NCBI RefSeq assembly: GCF_900108035.1
Contig: NZ_FNVS01000025.1
Coordinates: 1-39,888 of the forward strand
Source: Parabacteroides chinchillae
GTDB lineage: Bacteria > Bacteroidota > Bacteroidia > Bacteroidales > Tannerellaceae
Length of the DNA stretch: 39,888 bases
Reading direction: 5' to 3'
Part shown: one piece after another, positions 9,682 to 19,072 of the stretch
Numbering within the stretch: position 1 is the stretch's first letter
Layout of the letters: the number at the start of each line of letters is the position of its first letter
Made by a program: the position numbers and the translations under genes
The notes under the pieces: generated by a model
Databases searched by the model: none
What the model was told of the DNA's origin: nothing
What the model saw: the letters and a program-made list of their open reading frames with translations, nothing else

Positions 9682-12600
9682 ATGTCGAAAAGTGGAATCA
9701 AAAAGGTGATTGTTCTGGGCTCGGGTGCCCTGAAGATCGGACAGGCCGGCGAGTTTGACTACTCCGGTTCACAAGCTCTAAAGGCGCTGAAGGAAGAAGG
9801 AATCAGCACTGTATTGCTTAATCCGAACATTGCTACTATTCAAACATCGGAAGGTGTTGCCGATAAAGTATATTTCCTGCCTATCACACCATACTTTGTT
9901 GAAGAAGTTATCAAAAAAGAACAACCTGACGGAATCCTGCTGGCTTTTGGAGGCCAGACTGCCCTAAACTGCGGAACTCAACTGTATACTAGCGGTACAC
10001 TTGCCAAATACGGAGTTAAAGTACTGGGTACTTCTGTTGAAGCAATCATGTATACCGAAGACCGTGACCTGTTTGTGAAAAAATTGAACGAGATAGAAGT
10101 AAAAACCCCTATCAGCCAAGCTGTAGAAAGTCTTGAAGATGCAGTTAAAGCAGCTTACCAAATAGGCTTCCCCGTTATGATCCGTTCGGCATACGCTCTA
10201 GGTGGTATGGGTAGCGGCATCTGTAAAGATGAAGCCGAATTACGCATACTGGCCGAAAGCGCATTCGCATACTCTTCCCAAATATTGGTAGAAGAATCGT
10301 TAAAGGGTTGGAAAGAAATCGAATTTGAAGTAATCCGAGACAAGAACGACCATTGCTTCACCGTAGTAAGCATGGAAAACGTCGACCCACTGGGTGTACA
10401 TACCGGTGAAAGTATCGTTGTTGCCCCCACTTGTTCATTGACGGAAAAAGAGTTGGATTTATTAAAAGAACTTTCAACAAAAACAATCCGTCACCTGGGT
10501 ATTGTGGGCGAATGCAATATACAATACGCATTCAATTCCGACACATGCGATTACCGCGTTATTGAAGTAAATGCCCGTTTAAGCCGTTCTTCAGCATTAG
10601 CATCTAAAGCCAGCGGATATCCTTTAGCTTTCGTTGCCGCGAAACTTGCTTTAGGCTACGGTCTGGATGAAATTGGAGAAATGGGTACTCCCAACTCAGC
10701 ATACAAAGCTCCGGAAGTAGATTATATGATCGTTAAAATTCCGCGCTGGGATTTGACAAAGTTTGTTGGTGTGAGCCGCCTGATCGGTTCCAGTATGAAA
10801 TCAGTGGGCGAGATCATGTCTATTGGTAAGAGTTTTGAAGAAATTATACAGAAAGGCCTTCGTATGATCGGACAAGGTATGCATGGTTTCGTTGGAAACA
10901 ATGATGTTACGTTCGACAATCTGGATGATGAACTGGCCAACCCGACCGACTTACGTATCTTCGCTGTGGCAAAAGCCTTGGAAGAAGGTTACACAGTAGA
11001 CCGCATTCACCAACTATCCAAAATCACTCCCTGGTTCCTCGAAAAACTAAAAAATATAGTAGACTATACAAAAGTATTGTCTTCTTACAATAAAATTGAA
11101 GATATTCCCGAAGATGTATTGCGTGAAGCAAAACGTTTAGGATTCTCAGATTTCCAGATTGCCCGTTATGTAGAAAACCCGGAAGGCAATATGGAGAAAG
11201 AAAATATCCGTGTACGCAACCTGCGTAAACAAATGGGTATTCTGCCTAGTGTAAAACGGATCAATACAGTAGCATCCGAACATCCCGAGCTGACAAACTA
11301 TTTGTACATGACTTATGATGGCAGCCAGCACGACATAAATTATTATCCGAATGATAAGAGTGTCATTATCCTGGGATCGGGAGCTTATCGCATCGGTTCT
11401 TCTGTAGAATTCGACTGGTGTTCGGTAAATGCAACGCAAACTGCACGCAAACTGGGCTACAAATCGATTATGATCAACTATAATCCGGAAACCGTTTCTA
11501 CCGACTATGATATGTGCGACCGCTTATACTTTGATGAACTTTCATTCGAACGCGTATTAGACGTAATCGACCTGGAACTTCCGAAAGGCGTAATCGTATC
11601 AGTAGGAGGACAAATACCAAATAACCTGGCTATGAAATTATATCGCCAGAATGTACCGGTATTAGGAACGTCTCCATTATCTATCGACCGTGCAGAAAAC
11701 CGTCACAAATTCTCTGCTATGTTGGACTCACTGGGTATCGACCAGCCACGTTGGGCAGAACTTACCAGCATGGAAGAAATTGACGCATTCATCGAAAAGG
11801 TAGGTTTCCCAATCCTGATCCGTCCGTCATATGTACTGTCTGGTGCAGCAATGAACGTATGCCACAGCAAAGAACAGATGATCGAATTCCTGGATTTGGC
11901 AGCAAAAGTGTCAAAAGAATATCCGGTAGTTGTTTCCGAATTCCTTCAGGGAGCAAAAGAAATCGAATTTGACGCCGTAGCAATGAACGGTGAAGTTGTT
12001 GAATATGCAATTTCAGAACATATTGAATTTGCGGGTGTACACTCAGGTGATGCAACATTGGTATTCCCTGCACAGAAAATATACTTCGAAACTGCACGCC
12101 GCATTAAAAAGGTAAGTAAAATGATCGCAAAGGAATTAAATATCAGCGGTCCTTTCAATATCCAATATCTGGCTAAAAATAACGACGTAAAAGTAATCGA
12201 ATGTAACTTGCGTGCATCACGCAGCTTCCCATTCGTATCAAAAGTGCTGAAACGCAACTTTATTGAAACAGCTACCCGCATCATGTTGGACGTTCCTTAT
12301 ACAAAACCCGACAAGAGTGCATTCGACATCGACTGGATTGGTGTTAAAGCATCTCAGTTCTCATTTGCACGTCTGCACAAAGCAGATCCGGTACTGGGTG
12401 TCGATATGAGTTCTACCGGCGAAGTAGGTTGTATTGGAGACGACTTTGATGAAGCCTTGTTATCAGCCATGGTTGCAGTAGGGAATAATATTCCAAAGAA
12501 AAATATCCTGGTTTCTTCCGGTGCAGCCAAGAGTAAAGTAGATTTACTGGAACCCTGCCGTATGTTAGCCAACAAAGGCTATACGATCTACGGTACACAC

Positions 12601-12900
12601 GGAACTGCTAAATTCTTAAATGATAACGGAATTAAGGCAACAGCCGTATGTTGGCCAGACGAACAAGGAGACTTGAACATCATGGAAATGTTCAGCAAAC
12701 ATGCTTTCGAATTGGTAGTCAACATCCCAAAAGACCATAGTAAGCGGGAGTTAACCAATGGATATAAGATTCGCCGTGCAGCAATCGACCACAATATACC
12801 ATTGATTACAAATGCCCGTTTAGCCAGTGCATTTATCAGCGCATTCTGTAATTTGAACACAGAAGATATACAGATTAAGAGCTGGCAGGAATATAAGTAA
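9682..12900 (+). CDS. carB: Carbamoyl-phosphate synthase large subunit (eukaryote-like type)
   Basis: The product makes carbamoyl phosphate from bicarbonate, ammonia and two ATP for pyrimidine and arginine synthesis. Its 1072 residues are the full family length. A first ATP-grasp synthetase half (1 to about 400, with IGQAGEFDYSGSQA and GGQTALNCG) is followed by an oligomerisation linker (about 400-555), a second half (from VIILGSGAYRIGSSVEFDW) and a C-terminal MGS-like allosteric domain (about 935-1072, ILVSSGAAKSKVDLLEP, YGTHGTAKFL). Several stretches, including RIGSSVEFDW, NYNPETVSTDYDMCDR and LSRSSALASKASGYPLAF, resemble animal CAD/CPS1 more than E. coli CarB, from memory of those sequences. 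No carA is adjacent. The gene has its own promoter and attenuator-like leader, and a strong terminator follows. Confidence 0.95.
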   Translation: MSKSGIKKVIVLGSGALKIGQAGEFDYSGSQALKALKEEGISTVLLNPNIATIQTSEGVADKVYFLPITPYFVEEVIKKEQPDGILLAFGGQTALNCGTQLYTSGTLAKYGVKVLGTSVEAIMYTEDRDLFVKKLNEIEVKTPISQAVESLEDAVKAAYQIGFPVMIRSAYALGGMGSGICKDEAELRILAESAFAYSSQILVEESLKGWKEIEFEVIRDKNDHCFTVVSMENVDPLGVHTGESIVVAPTCSLTEKELDLLKELSTKTIRHLGIVGECNIQYAFNSDTCDYRVIEVNARLSRSSALASKASGYPLAFVAAKLALGYGLDEIGEMGTPNSAYKAPEVDYMIVKIPRWDLTKFVGVSRLIGSSMKSVGEIMSIGKSFEEIIQKGLRMIGQGMHGFVGNNDVTFDNLDDELANPTDLRIFAVAKALEEGYTVDRIHQLSKITPWFLEKLKNIVDYTKVLSSYNKIEDIPEDVLREAKRLGFSDFQIARYVENPEGNMEKENIRVRNLRKQMGILPSVKRINTVASEHPELTNYLYMTYDGSQHDINYYPNDKSVIILGSGAYRIGSSVEFDWCSVNATQTARKLGYKSIMINYNPETVSTDYDMCDRLYFDELSFERVLDVIDLELPKGVIVSVGGQIPNNLAMKLYRQNVPVLGTSPLSIDRAENRHKFSAMLDSLGIDQPRWAELTSMEEIDAFIEKVGFPILIRPSYVLSGAAMNVCHSKEQMIEFLDLAAKVSKEYPVVVSEFLQGAKEIEFDAVAMNGEVVEYAISEHIEFAGVHSGDATLVFPAQKIYFETARRIKKVSKMIAKELNISGPFNIQYLAKNNDVKVIECNLRASRSFPFVSKVLKRNFIETATRIMLDVPYTKPDKSAFDIDWIGVKASQFSFARLHKADPVLGVDMSSTGEVGCIGDDFDEALLSAMVAVGNNIPKKNILVSSGAAKSKVDLLEPCRMLANKGYTIYGTHGTAKFLNDNGIKATAVCWPDEQGDLNIMEMFSKHAFELVVNIPKDHSKRELTNGYKIRRAAIDHNIPLITNARLASAFISAFCNLNTEDIQIKSWQEYK

Positions 12901-12936
12901 AAAAATATTTTACTATATTTGTAACCGTAAAATTTT

Positions 12937-12972
12937 AGTAGAGACAAGGCAACTCCTTGTCTCTACTGTTTT
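12937..12972 (+). terminator. Intrinsic terminator of carB
   Basis: A perfect 13-bp stem pairs 12937-12949 (AGTAGAGACAAGG) with 12955-12967 around the loop CAACT and is followed by GTTTTC. It ends carB transcription and contains the ATG at 12957, which argues against using that ATG for the next gene. Confidence 0.8.
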
Positions 12973-12989
12973 CTAATATTAAAAAGACC

Positions 12990-15050
12990 ATGTTCAAACT
13001 ACCGTTAATATTATTCTTCACAATATTGACAGCTTTTATTATGCAGGCTGTTCCGGTAGTCCCTCCCTCCTTTCTTATCCAAAATTATGGTGTAGACGAC
13101 TATAAAGCCAGTTGCCAGAATTGGGCACTCTCTGTTTCACACAACGGTATATTATATGTTGCCAATAACTCAGGACTACTCTCTTTTGACGGAAATACAT
13201 GGCGGCTCTATCCGTTACCAGACAACGATATCATAAACGGAGTTACTTATTTTGATAATAAGATATACACAAAAACAGAAGATAATGTATACGGATACTG
13301 GACATCAGACAACATGGGTCAATTACACTATCATACAATAGATAAATTACCGGATGGTGTAGGTTTCGACAGCCATGTAGAACCTTATTTACTGCCCGAA
13401 GAGGTAAAACAAGCACAACCTACAGCCTATGCTACAATCCGCGACCTTCACTTCACAGGGACAGAAACAAGCGGCCTGTATATTACCAATAAGGAAGGAG
13501 ATATTTTACTGCATTTACATCATAACAACCGGCTACAGGATAATTTGGTACGTGCAATATGCGTACAGGATGAAAAGTTAGTCTGGGTAGCATTCGACAA
13601 TGGCTTATCACAAATAGCACTTGATCCTCCCATCACATTATTGGCAGAACGAAGCAATATCGGTAAATTAAAAAAAGGATACCTGAATGGAGACGAGCTA
13701 TACATACAGACCAATATCGGATATTATAAACGGAGGATGCAACCCGGAGAGAAATTCCTGCCAATTCCGGAAAAAGAAGCCCAATCCTTTCTCCCAGATA
13801 ACAAAGCCAACCCTAAATTAAAAATTGACGGACTATTTAAGAACACAGATGCCTTGGGTATATTCAGCAAAGCACAATATATTTATCCCGCTCCGGAAAA
13901 TTTATATTGGCTGACTTACAAAAATGAAGCCGGATTATTCCATCTCGAAGACGAAAAAGGCAGTATGAAATGCCGGATTTTGTTCGACAACTATAATATG
14001 AATCTGGTAACACGCGGAGATGCAATATTTCCGCTATCCAGTAATCTTTACTTGGTATCAGCCATGCAGGGTATTCTTTTGGTAGACACTCGCCAATTAA
14101 TAGAATCCAATCTGGGTAATACTTCTTTAAGATTTGCTGAAATAGACTATATATACAATGAAACGCTACAAAAGCTACCATTGGATACCAAAACCATATC
14201 ATTACCTCATAACTTCAAAGAAATGAATGTATATGCAGGAACATCCATTTTCACATCAAACCACCAAATAAGCTATAAGATAGAAGGAGTTTCTTCTGAT
14301 TGGTCGGATTGGCAGAAAGACGGAAAAATTTCTTTTCTTCAATTGCCAGAAGGTACTTATGAGCTTAAAGTAAGAAAGTATGTTATAAAAGGCCCCTATC
14401 CCGAAATATCTCTGATTATTGAAGTACGTCCGCCATGGTATAATAGTATATGGGCTTACATAGGCTACCTATTTGCAATTTGGCTTATAGTACAAGGCGG
14501 ACTACATTATTACCTGAAAAGTTTAAGAAAAGAAGAACAAAATAAACTGGAAGCCGACAAACTTGCAGAACAACATAAAGTTCATCAACTTAAAAGTGAA
14601 ATGCTGGAAGCGGAGCTACAAAATAAAAATAATGAACTGACTTTACAAACTTCCGCTTTAGTGAAAAAGAACGAAGCTATGCAAGCTTTATTGAAAGAAT
14701 TAGACCACCAAAAAGAAGCACTGGCAGATCGTTATCCGAACAAGATGTACAACAGGTTGCGTACGCTAATAGAAGAGACACTTAATGACCAGGATTGTTG
14801 GATTCTTTTTGAAAACTATTTTAATAGTGCACACCGCAATTTCATGGACAAACTGCGCGAACAATACTCGGATATTACTGCCGGTGATTTAAGAATATGT
14901 TGTTTTCTGCGAATGAATCTTTCTACCAAGGAAATAGCATCTCTTTTAAATATATCTGTCAGAGCCGTAGAAATACGCAGATACCGTTTAAGAAAACGTT
15001 TAGGTTTGGATTCCGACACAAATTTAGCAGATTTCCTGATGCGTTTCTAA
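12990..15050 (+). CDS. Membrane-bound sensor regulator with C-terminal LuxR-type HTH
   Basis: This 686-residue protein resembles the Bacteroidetes one-piece regulators with a periplasmic sensor. A signal/anchor sequence (MFKLPLILFFTILTAFIMQA) precedes beta-propeller-like repeats (SNSGLLSFDGNTWRLYPLP-like, about 40-370) and a Y_Y_Y domain (about 390-480, ending in EVRPPWYNSIWAY). Then come one TM helix (about 486-506), a coiled coil (about 510-580) and a C-terminal helix-turn-helix (LSTKEIASLLNISVRAVEIRR, cited in part: STKEIASLLNISVRAVE). There is no histidine kinase or receiver domain, so it would be a one-component regulator whose DNA-binding part faces the cytoplasm. The start at 12990 preserves the signal sequence and avoids the terminator hairpin. 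Ligand and targets are unknown; the downstream oxidoreductase gene, 212 bp away, is one possible target. Confidence 0.85.
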   Translation: MFKLPLILFFTILTAFIMQAVPVVPPSFLIQNYGVDDYKASCQNWALSVSHNGILYVANNSGLLSFDGNTWRLYPLPDNDIINGVTYFDNKIYTKTEDNVYGYWTSDNMGQLHYHTIDKLPDGVGFDSHVEPYLLPEEVKQAQPTAYATIRDLHFTGTETSGLYITNKEGDILLHLHHNNRLQDNLVRAICVQDEKLVWVAFDNGLSQIALDPPITLLAERSNIGKLKKGYLNGDELYIQTNIGYYKRRMQPGEKFLPIPEKEAQSFLPDNKANPKLKIDGLFKNTDALGIFSKAQYIYPAPENLYWLTYKNEAGLFHLEDEKGSMKCRILFDNYNMNLVTRGDAIFPLSSNLYLVSAMQGILLVDTRQLIESNLGNTSLRFAEIDYIYNETLQKLPLDTKTISLPHNFKEMNVYAGTSIFTSNHQISYKIEGVSSDWSDWQKDGKISFLQLPEGTYELKVRKYVIKGPYPEISLIIEVRPPWYNSIWAYIGYLFAIWLIVQGGLHYYLKSLRKEEQNKLEADKLAEQHKVHQLKSEMLEAELQNKNNELTLQTSALVKKNEAMQALLKELDHQKEALADRYPNKMYNRLRTLIEETLNDQDCWILFENYFNSAHRNFMDKLREQYSDITAGDLRICCFLRMNLSTKEIASLLNISVRAVEIRRYRLRKRLGLDSDTNLADFLMRF

Positions 15051-15262
15051 TCTATTATTTATCAGAAACACTAAGTTTATATATATTTATATTTCAGTCA
15101 TTTATACATCAAATCAACATACTTGTGAAAGTATTGTAGTATCTTTAATTTATACTCAAATCACTTGCGCAAGCAGTGTTGTAGCTTTCTTTATTGTCAT
15201 CTTATTTTAATATTGTTTCTTTGTTCAAAATTATTAATTTTATTTCTTAGATTCTTATATTC

Positions 15263-16639
15263 ATGATGAAACACGAACTGGAGAAACAATTAGAGGAATT
15301 GGAGAAAAAGGGCATAGATCGTCGTAACTTCTTCAAATTATTGGCGGCAGCCGGAATTCTTACCACTTTTGGAACAGAGAAAGTTAAAGCTTTTTCAAGT
15401 AATGCTAAAGGCAAAATAGTAATAATAGGCGGAGGTGCTGCCGGTATCAGTATGGCAGCACGTTTGTTAAGTTGGCTGGACGAACCGGATATCACTTTAA
15501 TCGATCCGAGCGATCGTCAATTCTATCAACCGGGATTCACCTTAATCGCTTCCGGAGTATATCAACCGGATGAGGTTTGGAAAAACCAGGAAGATTGCAT
15601 GCCTAAAGGTGTAAAATGGATTAAAGATTCTGTCGCAGGCGTAGACCCCGTATGGAATCAGATAACAACGGTTAATAACGGAAAAATCCCTTATGACTTT
15701 TTAGTCCTCACTCCTGGTTTACAAATAAACTGGGAGAAAGTAGAAGGTATCACTCACGACACATTAGGCGTAGGCAATGCAAACAGCATATATGATTTTG
15801 AGGGTGCTCAGAAAACATGGAAAGCGTTACAGGAATTTGCCAAGACCGGCGGACGCGGACTTTATACAGACACATATACAAAGCATAAATGTGGAGGAGC
15901 GCCTAAAAAGATATGTTTGTTGACTGATGATTATACACGAAAACAAGATACGCGTGATAAGGTAAAATTAGACTATTTTACGGCATCACACGAATTATAT
16001 GATATACCCTATTTCACCAAACGCCTGTTGGAGATATACGACGAACGTAATATTCCTATCAATCTGAATGTACGGCTTAAAGGAGTTGACACAGCTACTA
16101 AGCAGGCACATTTTGAAAAGATTGAAAAGAAAGGAGATGAGAAAATCGTTACTCCTTTCGTCAAAGATTATGATTTCTTACATTTCACCCCTCCAATGTC
16201 AGCCCCAGACTTCGTCCGCGAATCGGGACTGGGTTGGACTGAAGGGAAACTGGCAGCAGAAGCATGGGTTATGGTAGATAAAAACACATTGGTGCACCAA
16301 AAATATTCCAACATCGTTTCATTAGGAGATGTGGCAGGTATCCCAACCAGTAAAACATCAGCAGCCATACGTAAACAAGTACCTATCGCTGCAAAGAATC
16401 TGATTTCACTAATGGAAGGAAAAGAACCGGCAGAAAAATATAATGGCTATGCAGCCTGCCCGATCGTAACAGACTACGGACATGTATTGCTTTGTGAGTT
16501 CGATTACGACAAAAATCCGGACATCTCATTCCCTTTCACCATGATAGATACATCAAAGGAACAATGGCTGGCATGGTTATTGAAAGTATACATGTTAAAA
16601 CCTATGTATTTCTATGGAATGCTCAACGGATATGCTTAA
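15263..16639 (+). CDS. Type II-like sulfide:quinone oxidoreductase, FAD-dependent
   Basis: The product most likely oxidises sulfide and passes electrons to quinone. Its 458 residues include the FAD-binding motif KIVIIGGGAAGISMAARL (about 51-68) and a late LGDVAG motif (354-359). Two cysteines sit in contexts like those of human SQOR: KCGGAPKKI (Cys210) and YAACPIVTDYG (Cys399). These are the disulfide pair that handles sulfane sulfur in that family. An N-terminal stretch with RRNFFKLLAAAGI (Arg20-Arg21) looks like a twin-arginine or redox-type leader after a charged helix of about 19 residues. The start may be the ATG at 15263 or the one at 15266. It stands alone between a regulator gene and a terminator. 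A general FAD-dependent pyridine nucleotide-disulfide oxidoreductase role is the alternative. Confidence 0.82.
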   Translation: MMKHELEKQLEELEKKGIDRRNFFKLLAAAGILTTFGTEKVKAFSSNAKGKIVIIGGGAAGISMAARLLSWLDEPDITLIDPSDRQFYQPGFTLIASGVYQPDEVWKNQEDCMPKGVKWIKDSVAGVDPVWNQITTVNNGKIPYDFLVLTPGLQINWEKVEGITHDTLGVGNANSIYDFEGAQKTWKALQEFAKTGGRGLYTDTYTKHKCGGAPKKICLLTDDYTRKQDTRDKVKLDYFTASHELYDIPYFTKRLLEIYDERNIPINLNVRLKGVDTATKQAHFEKIEKKGDEKIVTPFVKDYDFLHFTPPMSAPDFVRESGLGWTEGKLAAEAWVMVDKNTLVHQKYSNIVSLGDVAGIPTSKTSAAIRKQVPIAAKNLISLMEGKEPAEKYNGYAACPIVTDYGHVLLCEFDYDKNPDISFPFTMIDTSKEQWLAWLLKVYMLKPMYFYGMLNGYA

Positions 16640-16684
16640 CAGACCCTAAACAACTCCCTCTAATAAAATGCCAAACTACAAAAT

Positions 16685-16714
16685 CCCGGTTTCTTTGACA
16701 GAAACCGGGTTTTT
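16685..16714 (+). terminator. Intrinsic terminator after the oxidoreductase gene
   Basis: CCCGGTTTCT (16685-16694) pairs with AGAAACCGGG (16700-16709) around TTTGAC-type loop bases, and a T-run follows. It lies between convergent genes. Read on the minus strand the tail is ATTTTG, so it may also help end the B12 operon. Confidence 0.85.
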
Positions 16715-16826
16715 ATTTTATAAAGGTATGAATCAACCTATTAAAAAGAGCTATCCTTTTAATGTAAAAGTCCCGTCTTTTAAATGCAAAAGACATATCT
16801 TTTTAAATCATTATATCAAAAGCCAT

Positions 16827-17957
16827 TTAAGAGCCGCCTAGTTTTTTGTAATAACGGGGCGTATAATCCGGTAATAACTCAGGATGGAATATCCAAACCA
16901 AATCTTTCAACAGATAATCCGGGTGCATAGGAAATTCTTCATAATAAGGAACAGAGCCGGTATTACAAGCATAAATATTTTTCTTCTTAAATGCATCAAA
17001 ATTCTCATACGGCGTATACTCGGCACGCAAACCGGCATATGTCATATCATCCGGTTGGTTATACTTTATCAGCCAGATATCGGCATGAATAGCTTTATCC
17101 AGAACCGTTTCAAAAGCAAGAGGCGTACTTCCCGCTCCGGGAAGGTCTGTAAACATATAATCGGCACCTGCATCTTTAAAAAAGTGAGCCATATAACTAG
17201 CCCCTCCGGGGATATGCCAGGTCGATCCAAACCGTTTTTCAGAAAATACAGTAGGACGGTGCTGTACTCCTTCTGCCAATTTGCTAAGAGTAAGGTAATT
17301 TGACTCCGTTGCACGAAAAAGAGAGTCTGCCAAATCTTCACGGCCTAATAAAAGACCATATAGGCGTAACCACTCAGCTCTTCCCAATGGAGTTGATTCC
17401 ATGTAGTCAGCACACTCAAGGATAGGGATTCCTAGCTTTTCAGCCGGACCATATCCCGAATTACGGAATGGGGAAGCAAGAATCACTTCCGAACCAATCT
17501 CTACCATTTTTTCAATGTTCGGAGCAGTAGCTTCACCCAAATCTGCAATCACTCCCTTATCCAGTCGTTCCCTGATTATAGGGGTGTCCATATAACGGGA
17601 CTCGCAAGCACCTACAATATTTTCGGCTGCATCCAGTAATTCCACAATAGAACTATGTACCGAGTTATAGACCACAATATTTTTTAAAGGAATACGCACA
17701 ATTGTACCTTTAGGCATTCCTCCCGGAACATCCTTATTCCTGTCTACCAACAAATAACGCTGTAAAATACGTGTAGTGTCCCATGGATCACGTAACTCGG
17801 CAACAATATAATCACTATACCGTTCTATTGTATATCCCTGAGAATACTGAATCTTATCAACCGAGACAAGAGTATTATCCGTTTGCTTTTTGGGCTGCGT
17901 ACACGATACGGCAGTCCAAAGAACAAACAGTAAAGAGATGATTTGCTTCATAATCAA
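16827..17957 (-). CDS. BtuF-like cobalamin ABC-transporter substrate-binding lipoprotein
   Basis: This periplasmic binding protein of the BtuF/FhuD class (Peripla_BP_2 type) has 376 residues and a lipoprotein signal ending in AVSC (Cys about 19). It carries two lobes, with VVYNSVHSSIVELLDAAENI and EKMVEIGSEVILAS typical of the first lobe, a connecting helix and a C-terminal lobe (FDAFKKKNIYACNTG). It is the last gene of a cobalamin-riboswitch operon, 13 bp after the second BtuG-like gene, which points to vitamin B12 or another corrinoid as ligand. The family also binds haem and ferric siderophores, so the specificity comes from context. The ATG at 17951 is an equally good start. No btuC or btuD permease or ATPase gene follows. 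Confidence 0.8.
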   Translation of the reverse strand: MIMKQIISLLFVLWTAVSCTQPKKQTDNTLVSVDKIQYSQGYTIERYSDYIVAELRDPWDTTRILQRYLLVDRNKDVPGGMPKGTIVRIPLKNIVVYNSVHSSIVELLDAAENIVGACESRYMDTPIIRERLDKGVIADLGEATAPNIEKMVEIGSEVILASPFRNSGYGPAEKLGIPILECADYMESTPLGRAEWLRLYGLLLGREDLADSLFRATESNYLTLSKLAEGVQHRPTVFSEKRFGSTWHIPGGASYMAHFFKDAGADYMFTDLPGAGSTPLAFETVLDKAIHADIWLIKYNQPDDMTYAGLRAEYTPYENFDAFKKKNIYACNTGSVPYYEEFPMHPDYLLKDLVWIFHPELLPDYTPRYYKKLGGS

Positions 17958-17970
17958 AATCTATTCTGCA

Positions 17971-19053
17971 TTATTTTGTCACAAAGAAAGCTCCCATAGG
18001 GTTCATACCCGAAACAGCTATCTTATCAAGCAATTTACCTTCAGGAGAAAATACATAAACGTCTCCGGTATTTTTATAATCGGAAGTTGTAATGTATACA
18101 TTACCTGAAATCGGATCTGAACTAATTTTATAAGGAGTATCTTTTAATTGTGTTCCATCCGTAATAAAGTTTTCAGAAATAATTTCTTCTTTCTTTGTAT
18201 CATATTTCACATACTTAATTTCTGGTTCGCCATATTGAGCATAGATAGCATATAAAATATCATTTGTAACTGTGCACATTGTTGCTTTAAAAACAGTAGA
18301 AACTTCACCTGTTTTTCCGTCTACACGCTGCAATGTGTTCTTTATATCTCCATAGTCTCCCCATGAAACAACATACAAATCACCTTCACTATCTTTATAC
18401 ATAGCCTGAGGATTTAATATTACATTTACCGTATCCGTTGTTACCGTAAAAGTAACCGGGTCGATAATCAACAAAGAACTGTCTCTGTCACTCCAACCAC
18501 CAGAACTTGCAACGTATAATTTATCGTTACACTCACGAACTCCTTCCGGTCCGATGCCAGCTTTGATTTTTTTATCAATAGTCAGACTTGTTGTATCTAT
18601 AGAAGCCAGGTATCCATTAAACAAAGTAACGTAGACTTTCCCATTGTAAGATTCCAGCATCCGAGGTTGTTCCGGTATACCCGCATCATCTTTAGGAGAA
18701 ATAGTTGCAAGAGATTTTCCTGATAAATCCATAACCTCTATAGTAGCAGAAGCATTAACTGCTACATACATTTTTGAACCATAAATCAGCATATCATTGG
18801 CAGTGTCTCCTAATCCTCTTCCATTAATTGTGGAAAACACTTTTGTTGTCAACTTCTTCGTTTCAGGATCATAATAATCCAAAGTAGAATTATTACTACC
18901 CATTTTTCCTGAATTGAGTATATATACACCTGTCGTTTTAGCTGTACCCGGAGTCGGGCCCGGAGTCGGATCATCCTCATTATCACATGCCATAAAAGAA
19001 ACGGCCATCATTGCACACAGTGCGGATAATAATAAAAACTTGTTCTTGTTCAT
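17971..19053 (-). CDS. btuG: BtuG-like surface cobalamin-binding propeller lipoprotein, copy 2
   Basis: The predicted role is to capture cobalamin on the cell surface and hand it to the BtuB-like receptor, as described for BtuG of Bacteroides thetaiotaomicron. The 360-residue product has a lipobox (SFMAC, Cys about 23) followed by the acidic DNEDD stretch typical of surface-exposed Bacteroidetes lipoproteins and a Pro-Thr linker (PTPGPTPG). Then come YncE-type beta-propeller repeats such as YVLNSGKMGSNNSTLDYYD, GKVYVTLFNGYLASIDTT and GNVYITTSDY. It is clearly related along its whole length to the upstream copy (SNNS...YYD, GPEGV/NPDKL and DSEGD blocks), so the pair arose by duplication. The gap to the upstream copy is 19 bp and to the BtuF-like gene 13 bp. 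If not cobalamin, another corrinoid is likely. Confidence 0.8.
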   Translation of the reverse strand: MNKNKFLLLSALCAMMAVSFMACDNEDDPTPGPTPGTAKTTGVYILNSGKMGSNNSTLDYYDPETKKLTTKVFSTINGRGLGDTANDMLIYGSKMYVAVNASATIEVMDLSGKSLATISPKDDAGIPEQPRMLESYNGKVYVTLFNGYLASIDTTSLTIDKKIKAGIGPEGVRECNDKLYVASSGGWSDRDSSLLIIDPVTFTVTTDTVNVILNPQAMYKDSEGDLYVVSWGDYGDIKNTLQRVDGKTGEVSTVFKATMCTVTNDILYAIYAQYGEPEIKYVKYDTKKEEIISENFITDGTQLKDTPYKISSDPISGNVYITTSDYKNTGDVYVFSPEGKLLDKIAVSGMNPMGAFFVTK

Positions 19054-19072
19054 TGTGTTCTATTTTATTTTC

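Noticed and set aside
12957-12989. Start of the sensor regulator at 12957
   Set aside because: This ATG lies in the right arm of the carB terminator, and the signal sequence begins at 12990.
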